The translations under genes were made by a program, and so were the position numbers. The notes under the pieces are model-generated. The model saw only the letters and a list, made by a program, of their open reading frames with translations. It made no database searches and was not told the DNA's origin. From positions 372,001 through 436,000 of the forward strand of contig NZ_FOLC01000001.1 of NCBI RefSeq assembly GCF_900112135.1: a stretch of 64,000 nucleotides of DNA. The letters run 5' to 3'. The DNA comes from Collimonas sp. OK412. GTDB lineage: Bacteria; Pseudomonadota; Gammaproteobacteria; Burkholderiales; Burkholderiaceae_D. Position 1 is the first letter of the stretch. Every line of letters starts with the position of its first letter. Below, piece by piece: positions 38,504-48,048 of the stretch.

Positions 38504-39718
38504 CTATGCTTGTTGTCCCAGGCTGACCCAGCTGGCATCCTGCGCATGGCTGCGCAGCACCGCTTCGATGAATTCCATGCCTTGCACGCCATCCTCGACC
38601 GTGGTGAGGAAACGGCTATGGCTCGGAATGGGGCGGCCATCGTTGCGCGCGGCGATCTGCTGGGCGGCATCGACATAGAGCTGGGCAAACGCTTCCAGGT
38701 AGCCTTCCGGATGGCCGGCCGGGACCCGGGTGGCATGTTCCGCCGCCTGGCCCTGCACACGGCCGCGCGTGAGGCATTGCGCCTGGCCGCCTTGCGGCGT
38801 GAACCACAGCTGGTTCGGGTTCTCCTGGTCGAACGCCAGGCTGGCCTTGCTGCCGTACAGGCGCAGCCGCAGCGCATTCTCGCAGCCGGTGGCGACCTGG
38901 CTTGCCCACAGCGTGCCGCGGGCGCCGTTGGCGTAGCGCAGCATCACTTGCACATGGTCGTCGACCAGCCGGCCCGGCACAAAGGTATGCAGCTCGGCCA
39001 GCAGTTGCGCCGGGGTCGCGCCGCTGACGTATTGCGCCAGCTGATAAGCATGGCTGCCGACGTCGCCGAGGGTGCCCGCCGGGCCGTTGCGCGCCGGATC
39101 GGAGCGCCAGCCGAGCGCCGCCGGATCTTGCGTGCCGTCGTTGGCGGCGGCCGTCGCGGCGGGTATTTCGTCGGCCAGCCAATCCTGCGAATACTCCACT
39201 TGCAGCAGGCGCAATTCGCCGAGCGCGCCGGATGCGACCAGTTCCTTGGCATGGCGCACCATCGGGTAGCCGGTATACGTATGGGTCAGGGCGAACACCA
39301 GGTTCTTGCTTTGCGCCAGGGCTGCCAGCGCTTGCGCCTCTTGCAGGGAAACGGCGAGCGGCTTGTCGCAGATGACATGGATGCCGGCTTCCAGGAACGC
39401 GGTGGCGACCGGCGCGTGCAAGTAGTTTGGCGTGACAATCGCTACCACGTCGATGCCATCCGGGCGGGCGGCTTCGCGCCGCGCCATCTCGCGATAATCG
39501 GAATAGCTGCGGCTGCGGTCCAGGCGTATCGCGGCGGCGCTCGATGCCGCCCGCAGCGGGTTGCCGGACAGCGCTCCCGCCACCAGTTCGTAGTGATCGT
39601 CGAGCCGTGCAGCCATGCGGTGCACCGCGCCGATGAAAGCGCCGTCGCCGCCGCCCACCATGCCCAGCCGCAAGCGCCGTGGCAGCCTGGTTTCCTGTTT
39701 GCCGTGATTGATTCCCAT
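38504..39718 (-). CDS. Gfo/Idh/MocA-family oxidoreductase
   Basis: 404 residues from the ATG 2 bp after the stop of its upstream neighbour; an antisense-like extension is rejected. The NAD-binding site is LGMVGGGDGAFIGAVH, then the family lysine motif CDKPLAVS. Another conserved His region lies in LGDVGSHAYQLAQYV. These enzymes oxidise or reduce a sugar or cyclitol carbon with NAD(P). It is the last gene of the minus-strand operon after a TIM-barrel isomerase. The pair often acts on a keto-sugar or inosose, but the actual substrate is not evident. Confidence 0.9.
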   Translation of the reverse strand: MGINHGKQETRLPRRLRLGMVGGGDGAFIGAVHRMAARLDDHYELVAGALSGNPLRAASSAAAIRLDRSRSYSDYREMARREAARPDGIDVVAIVTPNYLHAPVATAFLEAGIHVICDKPLAVSLQEAQALAALAQSKNLVFALTHTYTGYPMVRHAKELVASGALGELRLLQVEYSQDWLADEIPAATAAANDGTQDPAALGWRSDPARNGPAGTLGDVGSHAYQLAQYVSGATPAQLLAELHTFVPGRLVDDHVQVMLRYANGARGTLWASQVATGCENALRLRLYGSKASLAFDQENPNQLWFTPQGGQAQCLTRGRVQGQAAEHATRVPAGHPEGYLEAFAQLYVDAAQQIAARNDGRPIPSHSRFLTTVEDGVQGMEFIEAVLRSHAQDASWVSLGQQA

Positions 39719-39720
39719 GT

Positions 39721-40773
39721 CTAGTCCAATCCTAATATTTGTGCAATCTGCGAGGCTGGCACCTGGGCGCCGGCAAAATCGTCGAAAGCGCGTTCGCTGA
39801 CGCGGATGATATGGCTGCGGATGAATTCCGCGCCCTCGGCTGCGCCGTCTTCGGGATGCTTGAGCGCGCATTCCCATTCCAGCACTGCCCAGCCGGGAAA
39901 ATCGTACTGCGCCATCTTGGAAAAGATGGCCTTGAAATCGACCTGGCCGTCGCCCAGCGAGCGGAAGCGTCCGGCCCGTTCCTGCCAGTCGGAAAATCCG
40001 CCGTAGACGCCTTGCCGGCCGCTGGGACGGAATTCCGCATCCTTGACGTGGAACGCCTTGATGCGCCGGTGGTAGATGTCGATGAAGGCCAGGTAGTCCA
40101 GCTGCTGCAGCAGGAAATGGCTGGGATCGTACAGGATGCTGGCGCGCGGATGGTGGTCGACCGCTTCCAGGAAACGTTCGAAAGTCACGCCGTCATGCAG
40201 GTCTTCGCCGGGATGCAGTTCATAACAAAGATCGACGCCGGCATCGTCGAAGGCGTCCAGCACCGGGCGCCAGCGCCGCGCCAGTTCGGCGAATGCGGTT
40301 TCCACCAGTCCTGCCGGACGTTGCGGCCAGGGATACAGGTAGGGCCAGGCCAGGGCGCCGGAAAAAGTGACATGCGCGCGCAAGCCGAGCCGGCGCGAAG
40401 CGATGGCCGCGCAGTGCAGCTGGTCTTCGGCCCAGGCAGTGCGCGCCGCCGCGTCGCCGCGCAGCGCCGGCGGCGCGAAGCCGTCGAACAGCACGTCGTA
40501 GGCCGGATGGACCGCCAGCAGCTGGCCTTGCAGGTGGGTCGACAGTTCGCTGACCTGCAAACCGTGCTGCGCCAGCATGCCGGCGATATCGTCGCAATAC
40601 GCCTGGCTTTGCGCCGCCAATTCAAGGTTGAACAGGCGCACGTCGGTAGGCAGCTGCAGGGCCTTGTAGCCCAGAGCGGACGCCCACCTGGCCATGTTTT
40701 CCAGGGTGTCGAACGGCGCCTTGCCGCCCATGTACTGGGCCAGAAACAGGGCCGGACCTAGTATCGTTTTCAC
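39721..40773 (-). CDS. Sugar phosphate isomerase/epimerase-family TIM-barrel protein
   Basis: 350 residues, AP-endonuclease-2-like TIM barrel. Metal-ligand candidates are Glu in CYELHPGED, His in LYDPSHFLL and FHVKDAEF, and Glu in VLEWECALKH. Family members isomerise, epimerise or dehydrate keto-sugars and inososes (IolE, IolI, 3-keto-glycoside enzymes). With the adjacent Gfo/Idh enzyme it probably completes a two-step oxidation and rearrangement of the imported compound. The gap to the dehydrogenase gene is 2 bp. Confidence 0.88.
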   Translation of the reverse strand: MKTILGPALFLAQYMGGKAPFDTLENMARWASALGYKALQLPTDVRLFNLELAAQSQAYCDDIAGMLAQHGLQVSELSTHLQGQLLAVHPAYDVLFDGFAPPALRGDAAARTAWAEDQLHCAAIASRRLGLRAHVTFSGALAWPYLYPWPQRPAGLVETAFAELARRWRPVLDAFDDAGVDLCYELHPGEDLHDGVTFERFLEAVDHHPRASILYDPSHFLLQQLDYLAFIDIYHRRIKAFHVKDAEFRPSGRQGVYGGFSDWQERAGRFRSLGDGQVDFKAIFSKMAQYDFPGWAVLEWECALKHPEDGAAEGAEFIRSHIIRVSERAFDDFAGAQVPASQIAQILGLD

Positions 40774-40798
40774 GGTGCATTCCTTTCGTGCAAATCAT

Positions 40799-40832
40799 GC
40801 AGGGCTGCGCCGCCGAAGCAGCGCGGCCCTGC
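40799..40832 (-). promoter_or_regulatory. Stem-loop after the binding-protein gene
   Basis: gcagggc pairs with gccctgc, and the interior gcgctgc-ttcg-gcggcgc continues the stem with one G-U pair. It lies directly 3' of the binding-protein stop, before the isomerase gene. It has no U tract, so it more likely stabilises the binding-protein mRNA and raises its level than ends transcription. Confidence 0.55.
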
Positions 40833-40833
40833 T

Positions 40834-41811
40834 TTAAAACGGCGAATCGGGGAAATAAAACTGCTTGGCGTTCTGGTTGGTGATCAGGACCGAAGGGATG
40901 ATGGTGGTCGCTGGCAGCTTCTCACCCTTGAGACGGGCTTCGGCGGTCATCTTGATGGCGTCGTAGATGAATTTCGGCGAATACGATACGTCTGCCTTGA
41001 TCATCTTGTCGCCATCGATGATTTTCTTGACAGCACCCTTGGCGCCGGCGCCGCCGAAGATTTCCTTGATGTCGCTGCGCTTGGCCTGGTCGATGGCTTT
41101 CTGCACGCCGACCGCCATATCGTCATCGGCCGCCCAGACCGCGTCGATCTGGCGGAAGCGGGTCAGGTAGTCCTGCATGACCTTGAAGGCGTCGTCACGG
41201 TTCCAGTTGCCGTATTTGGCGTCGAGGATCTTGATGTCAGGATGTGCTTTCATGACGGCGCTGAAGGCATCGAAACGTTCGTTATCCAGCGTGGTCGAGA
41301 TGCCGCGCAGCACCACGATGTTGCCCTTGCCGTTCAGCTGCTTGGCCAGGTACTCGGCCGGCAGCTTGCCGAACGCCGTGTTGTCGCCGGCGACATAAGC
41401 GTCCTGGGCGGCGGTATTGGTCAGGCCGCGGTCAACCACCGTGACATACACACCCTTGCCCTTGACCTGCGCCACCGGTTGGGTGAGAGCCGCCGATTCC
41501 AGCGGGAAGATCACCAGGGCGTTGATCTTGTTGACGGTCAGCATGTCTTGCAGCTGGTTAGCCTGTTCCGATGCCGCAGCCGAGGTCTTGACGATGATCT
41601 TCAGGTCGGGATGGGCTTTTTCCAGTTCTTTCTTGGCTTCATTGGCCCACCACACGATGCCGGAAGTGAAACTGTGGGTGGCGGTCGGAATGGCGACGCC
41701 GAGCGTGACCTTTTCGGCGGCGCAGGCGGGCAGGGCGGCGCCATACGACAATGCGGCCAGTGCAGCGCCCGCCAGCAAGCCGCGGCTAAAAATACGATGG
41801 ATCGAATGCAT
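40834..41811 (-). CDS. CUT2 sugar ABC transporter, substrate-binding protein
   Basis: 325 residues from the ATG behind a strong GGAGGAG site. The signal peptide runs to [11 protein letters not shown]. The mature protein is the periplasmic binding protein type 1 fold (RbsB-like): [20 protein letters not shown], later [20 protein letters not shown] and [13 protein letters not shown]. It binds a monosaccharide or cyclitol and delivers it to the permease encoded next upstream in the operon. The ligand is unknown. Confidence 0.9.
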   Translation of the reverse strand: MHSIHRIFSRGLLAGAALAALSYGAALPACAAEKVTLGVAIPTATHSFTSGIVWWANEAKKELEKAHPDLKIIVKTSAAASEQANQLQDMLTVNKINALVIFPLESAALTQPVAQVKGKGVYVTVVDRGLTNTAAQDAYVAGDNTAFGKLPAEYLAKQLNGKGNIVVLRGISTTLDNERFDAFSAVMKAHPDIKILDAKYGNWNRDDAFKVMQDYLTRFRQIDAVWAADDDMAVGVQKAIDQAKRSDIKEIFGGAGAKGAVKKIIDGDKMIKADVSYSPKFIYDAIKMTAEARLKGEKLPATTIIPSVLITNQNAKQFYFPDSPF

Positions 41812-41899
41812 GGTATCTCCTCCAGGTGGTGGTGCCGCTATCGGCATCCGGTTTTGAAACTACAAACGACAAACAACAAGGCGCCGCCGGCGGGAACCC

Positions 41900-42904
41900 T
41901 CAATGCCGGCCGCGCTGGAAATAAGCTACTGCGATGATGACCGCGCCTTGCACTGCCGCGTTCAGGTACACGCTGATGATGCTGGTCAGGTTAAGGATGT
42001 TGCTGATCACGGACAGCAGGATCGCTCCTACCACGGTGCCGACGATGCGGCCGGAACCGCCTTTGAGCGCGGTGCCGCCCACCACCACGGCGGCAATCGC
42101 TTCCAGCTCCCACAGCAGGCCGGTGGTGGGCGACGCCGAGCCCAGGCGCGGCACGTACAGCACGGTGGCGATGCCGACGCACACGCCCAGCAGCATATAA
42201 GTGCAGGTCTTGACGAAATCGACCCGGATGGCGGCGTAACGGGCTACCTGTTCGTTCGAGCCGATCGCTTGCACGTGGCGGCCGAACGCGGTGCGATTCA
42301 AGATCAGCGCACCGCCCAGCGCTACCGCCAGGAACACCCAGATCGGGATCGGCATGCCCAGCAGGTTGGTGTAGTAGACCGGGCTGTACAAATCCGACAG
42401 CTGGTTGTCCAGCGTCAGCGCGCCGCCGTCGGCCAGGTAGGTCAGCACCGAGCGGAAGATGCCCAGCGTTCCGAGCGTGACGATGAATGCTTCGATCTTG
42501 CCCTTGGTGATCAGCAAGCCGTGCAGGAAGCCGAAGGCCAGGCCGAGCAGCAGCGCCATCGCGATGCCGGTCACGACGATGGACAGCGGTCCGAGGGCGC
42601 CTGCGCTCATCAGCATGTTCATGAAATAAATCATGCTGCCGGCGATCAGCGCCGCCATCGAACCGACCGAGAGGTCGATGCCGCCGGAGATGATGACAAA
42701 CGTCATGCCAACCGCGATGATGCCGATGAAGGCGGTCCGGGTCAGCACGTTCATCAGGTTGTCGACGGTGGCGAAATCGCCGTTGAGCAAGGTGCCGGCG
42801 ATGCACAGGCCGACCAGCCCGAGCACCGGGCCCAGCCCCTTCAGATGATTGAGGTACTGGAAGAACCGGGCGGATGCGCGGGAATCAACGGGTGCCGGTA
42901 GCAT
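41900..42904 (-). CDS. CUT2 sugar ABC transporter, permease (RbsC-like)
   Basis: 334 residues with about eight to ten membrane segments. The family signatures [20 protein letters not shown] and [20 protein letters not shown] are present, the second being the loop that contacts the ATPase. Its start overlaps the ATPase gene by 20 bp. It forms the homodimeric channel of the importer. Confidence 0.93.
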   Translation of the reverse strand: MLPAPVDSRASARFFQYLNHLKGLGPVLGLVGLCIAGTLLNGDFATVDNLMNVLTRTAFIGIIAVGMTFVIISGGIDLSVGSMAALIAGSMIYFMNMLMSAGALGPLSIVVTGIAMALLLGLAFGFLHGLLITKGKIEAFIVTLGTLGIFRSVLTYLADGGALTLDNQLSDLYSPVYYTNLLGMPIPIWVFLAVALGGALILNRTAFGRHVQAIGSNEQVARYAAIRVDFVKTCTYMLLGVCVGIATVLYVPRLGSASPTTGLLWELEAIAAVVVGGTALKGGSGRIVGTVVGAILLSVISNILNLTSIISVYLNAAVQGAVIIAVAYFQRGRH

Positions 42905-44372
42905 GGGAAATCAACTCCTCTTCGGTCAGCTGGTCGCTGGCCAGCGTGGTTTTTACAACGCCCGCGCGCATGACGGCGACGCGATGGCACAGGCCGATCA
43001 GTTCGATCAGTTCGGATGAAATGACGATCACCGCCCGGCCTTCGGCCGCCAGGCGCTGGATCAGGAAATAGATGTCGCGCTTGGCGCCGACGTCGACGCC
43101 GCGGGTCGGCTCATCCAGGATCACCACGCGCGGATCGGCGTGCAGGTATTTGGCCAGCGCCAGTTTTTGCTGGTTGCCGCCGGACAGCATGCGCGCCTTC
43201 ACCTGCGGATTGCCGGTGCGGATATTGAAATCCTGGATGGCGCGGGCGAGCGCCTGTTTTTCAGCCTGCAGGTCGAGCAGGGGATGGCTGTAACGCTCCA
43301 GCGTCATCAGGGTCAGGTTTTCGCGCAGGCCGAGATCGACATGCAAGCCCTTGCCTTTGCGGTCTTCGCTCAGGTAAGTCAGGCCGTGCTGCATGGCTTG
43401 CCGCGGGCTGCGCAGGTCCAGCTGCTTGCCGCCGATGGCGATGCGGCCGCCGCTGCGCGGGCGCAGGCCGATCAGCGCTTCCATGGCTTCGGTGCGGCCG
43501 GCGCCGACCAGTCCGGCAAACCCCAGGATTTCGCCGGCGCGCACTTCAAAACCGAGGTCCGGGATCCAGCCCGGCACCGCCAGGTTTTCCACCTTGAGCA
43601 GGACCGGGGCATCCGCCGCCGGCGGCGTCTTGGGCGGGAACATGTCCGATACGTCGCGTCCCACCATCAGGTTCGCCATCTGGTGGCGGTCCAGGCTGGC
43701 GGTCGGTTCGCGGGTGATGAAACGGCCGTCGCGCATGATGATGACTTCATCCGTGTGGTGCTCGATTTCATCCAGCTTGTGCGAGATGTAGATGATGGTG
43801 ACGCCTTGCTGCTTGAGCTGCGCCATCAGGGCAAACAACCTTTGCGTCTCGCTCGATGTCAGCGTTGCGCTGGGCTCGTCCATGATCAGCAGGCGCGCCT
43901 TGCGCGACAACGCCTTGGCAATTTCCACCAGCTGTTTCTCGGCGACGATCAGGGCGCTGACCTTGGTGTCAGGGCTCAAGTCCAGCCCCACCTGGGCCAG
44001 GCAGGCTGCGGCTTCGCTGCGCATGGCGGCGTCATCCAGCAGCCAGCCCTTGCGTTTTTCATGGCCGAGGAAAATGTTCTGGGCGATGGTCAGGTGCTCG
44101 GCCAGGTTGAATTCCTGGTGGATCAGGACGATACCGCATGCCTCGGCCTGGCGCGAACCGGTGAAATGGCGGCACTGGCCGTCGATGAGCAGTTCGCCTT
44201 CGGTGATGTTTTCATAACCGGCCAGTATCTTCATCAAGGTCGATTTGCCGGCGCCGTTTTCGCCCAGCAAACCGTAGACCCGGCCCAGTTCCAGGTCGAA
44301 ACTGACGCCATGCAGCACCCGCACCGCGCCAAAATCCTTGCGGATATTCTCGAAGCGGACGGCGACGCTCAT
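42885..44372 (-). CDS. CUT2 sugar ABC transporter, double-domain ATPase (RbsA-like)
   Basis: 495 residues with two ABC cassettes. The first has Walker [10 protein letters not shown] and [11 protein letters not shown]; the second has the variant [17 protein letters not shown] and [10 protein letters not shown], as in RbsA/MglA proteins where the second site is degenerate. It powers import. It starts 2 bp after the LacI gene stop, so regulator and transporter share a transcript. Confidence 0.93.
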   Translation of the reverse strand: MSVAVRFENIRKDFGAVRVLHGVSFDLELGRVYGLLGENGAGKSTLMKILAGYENITEGELLIDGQCRHFTGSRQAEACGIVLIHQEFNLAEHLTIAQNIFLGHEKRKGWLLDDAAMRSEAAACLAQVGLDLSPDTKVSALIVAEKQLVEIAKALSRKARLLIMDEPSATLTSSETQRLFALMAQLKQQGVTIIYISHKLDEIEHHTDEVIIMRDGRFITREPTASLDRHQMANLMVGRDVSDMFPPKTPPAADAPVLLKVENLAVPGWIPDLGFEVRAGEILGFAGLVGAGRTEAMEALIGLRPRSGGRIAIGGKQLDLRSPRQAMQHGLTYLSEDRKGKGLHVDLGLRENLTLMTLERYSHPLLDLQAEKQALARAIQDFNIRTGNPQVKARMLSGGNQQKLALAKYLHADPRVVILDEPTRGVDVGAKRDIYFLIQRLAAEGRAVIVISSELIELIGLCHRVAVMRAGVVKTTLASDQLTEEELISHATGTR

Positions 44373-44374
44373 GG

Positions 44375-45382
44375 TCAGCTGCTTTCTCTCTGGACCAGCT
44401 GGTGGGGCAGCAGCACGCCTTGCACGGTCGCCTCCGGGTCAGCCAGCCGCCGCAGCAACAGCTGCGCCGCGGTTTCGCCGAGGGCGCGCATGGGCTGGGC
44501 GATGGTGGTCAGCGCCGGCCAGGTCTGGGCGGCGATGGCGATATCGTCGAAACCCACCACGGCGACTTCCTCCGGCACCCGTTTGTTCAACTGGCGCAGG
44601 GCGCTCAGGGCGCCGATGGCCAGCGTGTCCGATACGGCGAATACGGCGGTGGGCGCGTCCGGCTGCGCCATCATCTGCAAGGTGGCGTGTTTGCCGGCTT
44701 CATAGTCCAGGCTGTCAACCTGGCGCCGCCATTGCGGGCGCGCCTGCAGTCCGGCGGACTGCAGGGCGTCAAGGTAGCCGCGCTGGCGCTCGCGCGCGTA
44801 GCGATAGCGCTGGTCCGAGTTGACCAGGCCGATCCGGGTATGGCCGCGGGTTATCAGGTGGCGCACGGCGTCGCCGGCGGCGCGGTAGTTGTCGACGCCC
44901 ACATACGGCACGGCGATGCCGGGATCGAATTCGCAGCAGGCGACCCATGGCAGGACATTCGATTCGTTGGCCAGGGCGTGCTGTACGGTGTCGGGATCGA
45001 GGCAGATTGCGCCGTCGGCGCGGTGCGTGCGCAACAGGTCGAAGTAGGCGCTCTCGCGTCCGGCTTCGGCGCCGGTATCGCACAGCATGACGAAATAACC
45101 GTGCTCGCGCGCCACGCTGTCGATGCCGCGCACGATCTCCGAATAAAACGGATTGCCGACGTCCGGCACCATGGTCAGCAGCAGGCGGCTGGCGGCGGTG
45201 CGCAGGTTGCGCGCCAGGTGGTTCAGGCGGTAGCCCAGCGCCGTCACGGAGGCCATGACCTTGTCGCGGGTCCCTGGCCGTACGCCATCCATGTCGTTCA
45301 TGACGCGTGATACGGTAGCCACCGATACGCCGGCATGCAGCGCGACAGCGGAGATCGAGGCGGACGTGGATTTAGGCGGCAT
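44375..45382 (-). CDS. LacI-family transcriptional regulator
   Basis: 335 residues. The HTH and hinge helix are SISAVALHAGVSVATVSRVM (about 9-28) through YRLNHLARNLRT; the effector domain follows with TMVPDVGNPFYSEIVRGID. It should repress the downstream transporter operon and may also act on the divergent permease gene at 45600, because a 20-bp palindrome lies between the two. The inducer is probably the transported compound. Confidence 0.93.
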   Translation of the reverse strand: MPPKSTSASISAVALHAGVSVATVSRVMNDMDGVRPGTRDKVMASVTALGYRLNHLARNLRTAASRLLLTMVPDVGNPFYSEIVRGIDSVAREHGYFVMLCDTGAEAGRESAYFDLLRTHRADGAICLDPDTVQHALANESNVLPWVACCEFDPGIAVPYVGVDNYRAAGDAVRHLITRGHTRIGLVNSDQRYRYARERQRGYLDALQSAGLQARPQWRRQVDSLDYEAGKHATLQMMAQPDAPTAVFAVSDTLAIGALSALRQLNKRVPEEVAVVGFDDIAIAAQTWPALTTIAQPMRALGETAAQLLLRRLADPEATVQGVLLPHQLVQRESS

Positions 45383-45411
45383 GCGAGGAATTTGTTTGCT
45401 GTGGCCAATTT

Positions 45412-45431
45412 AAATGTAATCGATTACATTT
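45412..45431. promoter_or_regulatory. Perfect 20-bp LacI-type operator
   Basis: AAATGTAATCGATTACATTT is an exact palindrome with the central CG typical of LacI/GalR operators. It lies 30 bp upstream of the LacI start and about 170 bp upstream of the divergent MHS permease. It is the obvious candidate operator for the adjacent regulator. Confidence 0.85.
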
Positions 45432-45599
45432 GATTTATACGTGCTCGCTGCATGGCTGGCAAGGTGAATCCATGCTGTGATGCAACATCAAAACTGGATA
45501 GGGAAAGGGCAAGGAGAGGGAGAATTCAAGCGCAAGAAAGGGTTCAGAAAATAACCGAAACCGGGGTATCACCGCGGTCAAACAAAAAAGGATATGTCT

Positions 45600-46895
45600 A
45601 TGAGCAGCATTGCAAGCAACAGCAGCAGCACCGTCGCAACGCCTTTCGAACAGCACCCGCAGACCTGGCGCGCAGTCATTTCGTCGTCCATCGGCAATGC
45701 CCTGGAATGGTTCGATGTCTTGCTGTACAGCGCCATGGCGGTCACCATCGCCAAGCTGTTTTTCCCGACCTCGAACCAGACCGTCTCGCTGCTGATTACC
45801 TTTGCCACCTTCGGCGTCTCGTTTTTCATGCGGCCGCTGGGAGCGGTCGTCATCGGCGCCTATTCCGACCGGGTCGGCCGCAAGGCGGCCTTGACGCTGT
45901 CGATCCTGCTGATGATGATCGGCACCTTGCTGATCGCCATCATGCCGACCTACGCGCAGATCGGCCTGTGGGCGCCGGCCGGCATCGTGCTGGCGCGCTT
46001 GCTGCAAGGCTTTTCCGCCGGCGGCGAATTCGGCAGCTCGACCGCTTTCCTGGTGGAGCATGCGCCGCACCGGCGCGGATTCTTTTCCAGCTGGCAGGTC
46101 GCCAGCCAGGGCCTGAGCATCGTGCTGGCGGCGCTGGCGGGTGCGCTGCTGTCGTCGCAGCTCTCCACCGAGCAGCTGGAATCGTGGGGCTGGCGCTTGC
46201 CGTTTTTCTTTGGCTTGCTGATCGGGCCGGCCGGCTATTACATCCGCAAGAACCTGGAAGAGTCGCCTGAGTTCGCCCAAGCCGACGCAACCCGTACGCC
46301 GCTGCGCGACATCATGGCGAGCCAGAAGATGCGCCTGCTGATCGGTTCCGGCAGCGTCATCATGGCTACCGTGTCGGTCTACCTGGTGGTGTACATGCCG
46401 ACCTATGCGGTCAAGCAGCTGGGCATGACTTCGACCGCCTCGTTCAGCGCCACCATCCTGGCCGGCCTGATCATGCTGCTGTTTTCGCCGGTGGTCGGCC
46501 AGTTGTCCGATAAATATGGCCGCACCCCGTTCATGCTGGGCAGCAGCGTGCTGTTCGTGCTGCTGACTTACCCCCTGTTTTCCTGGCTGTCGCTCAACCC
46601 GAGCTTTTTCAACCTGCTGCTGGTGCAAGGCGTCATCGGCTTGCTGATGACTATGTATTTCGCTTCGATGCCGGCGCTGCTGTCTGACATTTTTCCTGTT
46701 CAGACCCGTGGCACCGGCATGTCCCTGAGCTACAACATCGCGGTGATGATTTTCGGCGGTTTTGCAGGCATGACGATTACCTGGCTGATTGCGGTTACAG
46801 AGAACAAGCTGGCGGTGACCTTTTACGTGATCGGCGGGGCATTGCTGAGCGTGCTCGCCACGCTTGCCGCGCGTTACAAGCTGCGCTTGCGTTAA
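45600..46895 (+). CDS. MHS-family MFS metabolite permease
   Basis: 431 residues from the second ATG of an ATG-TCT-ATG pair, which has the better spacing from AAAGGAT. Twelve membrane helices are expected. Family marks include NALEWFDVLLYSAMAVTIAK at the first helix, GAYSDRVGRKAAL between helices 2 and 3, and GFSAGGEFGSSTAFLVEH. MHS permeases (ProP, KgtP, ShiA relatives) bring in carboxylates, betaines or cyclitol-like acids by proton symport. The substrate is unknown. It shares the operator region with the LacI gene. Confidence 0.9.
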   Translation: MSSIASNSSSTVATPFEQHPQTWRAVISSSIGNALEWFDVLLYSAMAVTIAKLFFPTSNQTVSLLITFATFGVSFFMRPLGAVVIGAYSDRVGRKAALTLSILLMMIGTLLIAIMPTYAQIGLWAPAGIVLARLLQGFSAGGEFGSSTAFLVEHAPHRRGFFSSWQVASQGLSIVLAALAGALLSSQLSTEQLESWGWRLPFFFGLLIGPAGYYIRKNLEESPEFAQADATRTPLRDIMASQKMRLLIGSGSVIMATVSVYLVVYMPTYAVKQLGMTSTASFSATILAGLIMLLFSPVVGQLSDKYGRTPFMLGSSVLFVLLTYPLFSWLSLNPSFFNLLLVQGVIGLLMTMYFASMPALLSDIFPVQTRGTGMSLSYNIAVMIFGGFAGMTITWLIAVTENKLAVTFYVIGGALLSVLATLAARYKLRLR

Positions 46896-47055
46896 ACGCT
46901 GGAAATGCATGGCAGTCAAGGTGGCTTGCCTGTCATGCAAAAAATATTCGATTAAAAAATTAAACGAAAAATTGTTTCTATTTTTAAGAATCGTGCCTAC
47001 AATGGCAGAAAGCGGCAACCAGACCAAAATACAAACATAGACTCGGAGATGAACC

Positions 47056-48048
47056 ATGATGAACGTTGCGGTGTTCGGCGCCGGCCGTATCGGCAAGATC
47101 CATGCGGGCAACCTGGTGCTGCAGCCGGGCGCCAGGCTGAAATATGTGAGCGACGTCAACCTCCAGGCGGCGCAGGAACTGGCGGCGCAGCATGGCGCGC
47201 AAGTGGCGGATATCGATAGCGTCCTGGCCGATCCCGGCATCGGCGCGGTGCTGATCGCTTCCAGCACCGACACCCACGCAGAGCTGATCATGCGGGCGGC
47301 GGCGGCAGGCAAGGCGATCTTTTGCGAAAAGCCGGTCGACCTGACGCTGGAGCGCGCCAAGGCATGCGCGCGCGCGGTGGCGGACGCCGGCGTGACTTGC
47401 ATGATCGGTTTCCAGCGCCGCTTCGATCCGACATTCCATGCGCTGAAGACGCGCCTGGCGGCAGGGGAAATCGGCGATCCGGAAATGCTGATCGTCACCA
47501 GCCGCGATCCTGGCGCGCCGCCGGTGTCGTATATCAAGAGCTCGGGCGGCATATTCAAGGACATGCTGATCCACGATTTCGACATTTTCCGCTGGATACT
47601 GGATGACGAGGCTGTCAGCATCTCGGCCACCGGTAGTTGCCTGACCGACCCGGCGATCGCCGAAGCCGGCGACATCGATTGCACCGCGGTTACCATCCGC
47701 AGCCGCCGCGGCCGCCTGTGCCAGATCAATACCAGCCGCCGCGCCGCGTATGGCTACGACCAGCGTTTCGAAGTGCTGGGCAGCAAAGGCATGCTGCAGG
47801 CCGGCAATCACAAGCCGACCGAAGTGATCGCCGCCACCGGGTACAGCATCAGCCAGGACAAGCCGGAACATTTTTTCCTGGAGCGCTATCGCGCTGCTTA
47901 TGCCAGCGAGATCGCCCATTTCTTTGATGCGGTGGTCAACCAGGTTGCCGTGCGCACCACGATAGAAGACGGTGTCAAGGCGCTGGAACTGGCTGAGGCG
48001 GCAACCTTGTCGTGGCGTGAAAACCGTACCATCGAGCTGGCCAAATGA
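47056..48048 (+). CDS. iolG: Inositol 2-dehydrogenase IolG
   Basis: 330 residues from the ATG with a GGAG site. The NAD site is VAVFGAGRIGKIHAGNL; the family lysine is in FCEKPVDL and the active-site region is FKDMLIHDFDIFRWIL. It oxidises myo-inositol to 2-keto-myo-inositol (scyllo-inosose), the substrate of IolE. The presence of iolC, iolD, iolE and iolB 6 kb away supports this over a generic Gfo/Idh call. It overlaps the next dehydrogenase by 4 bp. The 160-bp AT-rich region upstream contains a GAAA-N5-TTTC dyad at 46966-46978. Confidence 0.9.
   Translation: MMNVAVFGAGRIGKIHAGNLVLQPGARLKYVSDVNLQAAQELAAQHGAQVADIDSVLADPGIGAVLIASSTDTHAELIMRAAAAGKAIFCEKPVDLTLERAKACARAVADAGVTCMIGFQRRFDPTFHALKTRLAAGEIGDPEMLIVTSRDPGAPPVSYIKSSGGIFKDMLIHDFDIFRWILDDEAVSISATGSCLTDPAIAEAGDIDCTAVTIRSRRGRLCQINTSRRAAYGYDQRFEVLGSKGMLQAGNHKPTEVIAATGYSISQDKPEHFFLERYRAAYASEIAHFFDAVVNQVAVRTTIEDGVKALELAEAATLSWRENRTIELAK

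Noticed and set aside
46906-46948. Terminator after the MHS permease
   Set aside because: The imperfect stem is followed by an A run and not a T run on the plus strand, so it does not fit a terminator for this gene.
45435-47729. 764-residue open frame antisense to the MHS permease and iolG
   Set aside because: It is the GC-rich shadow of two well-supported genes, has a His/Gln/Arg-rich composition with no domain, and no ribosome site.
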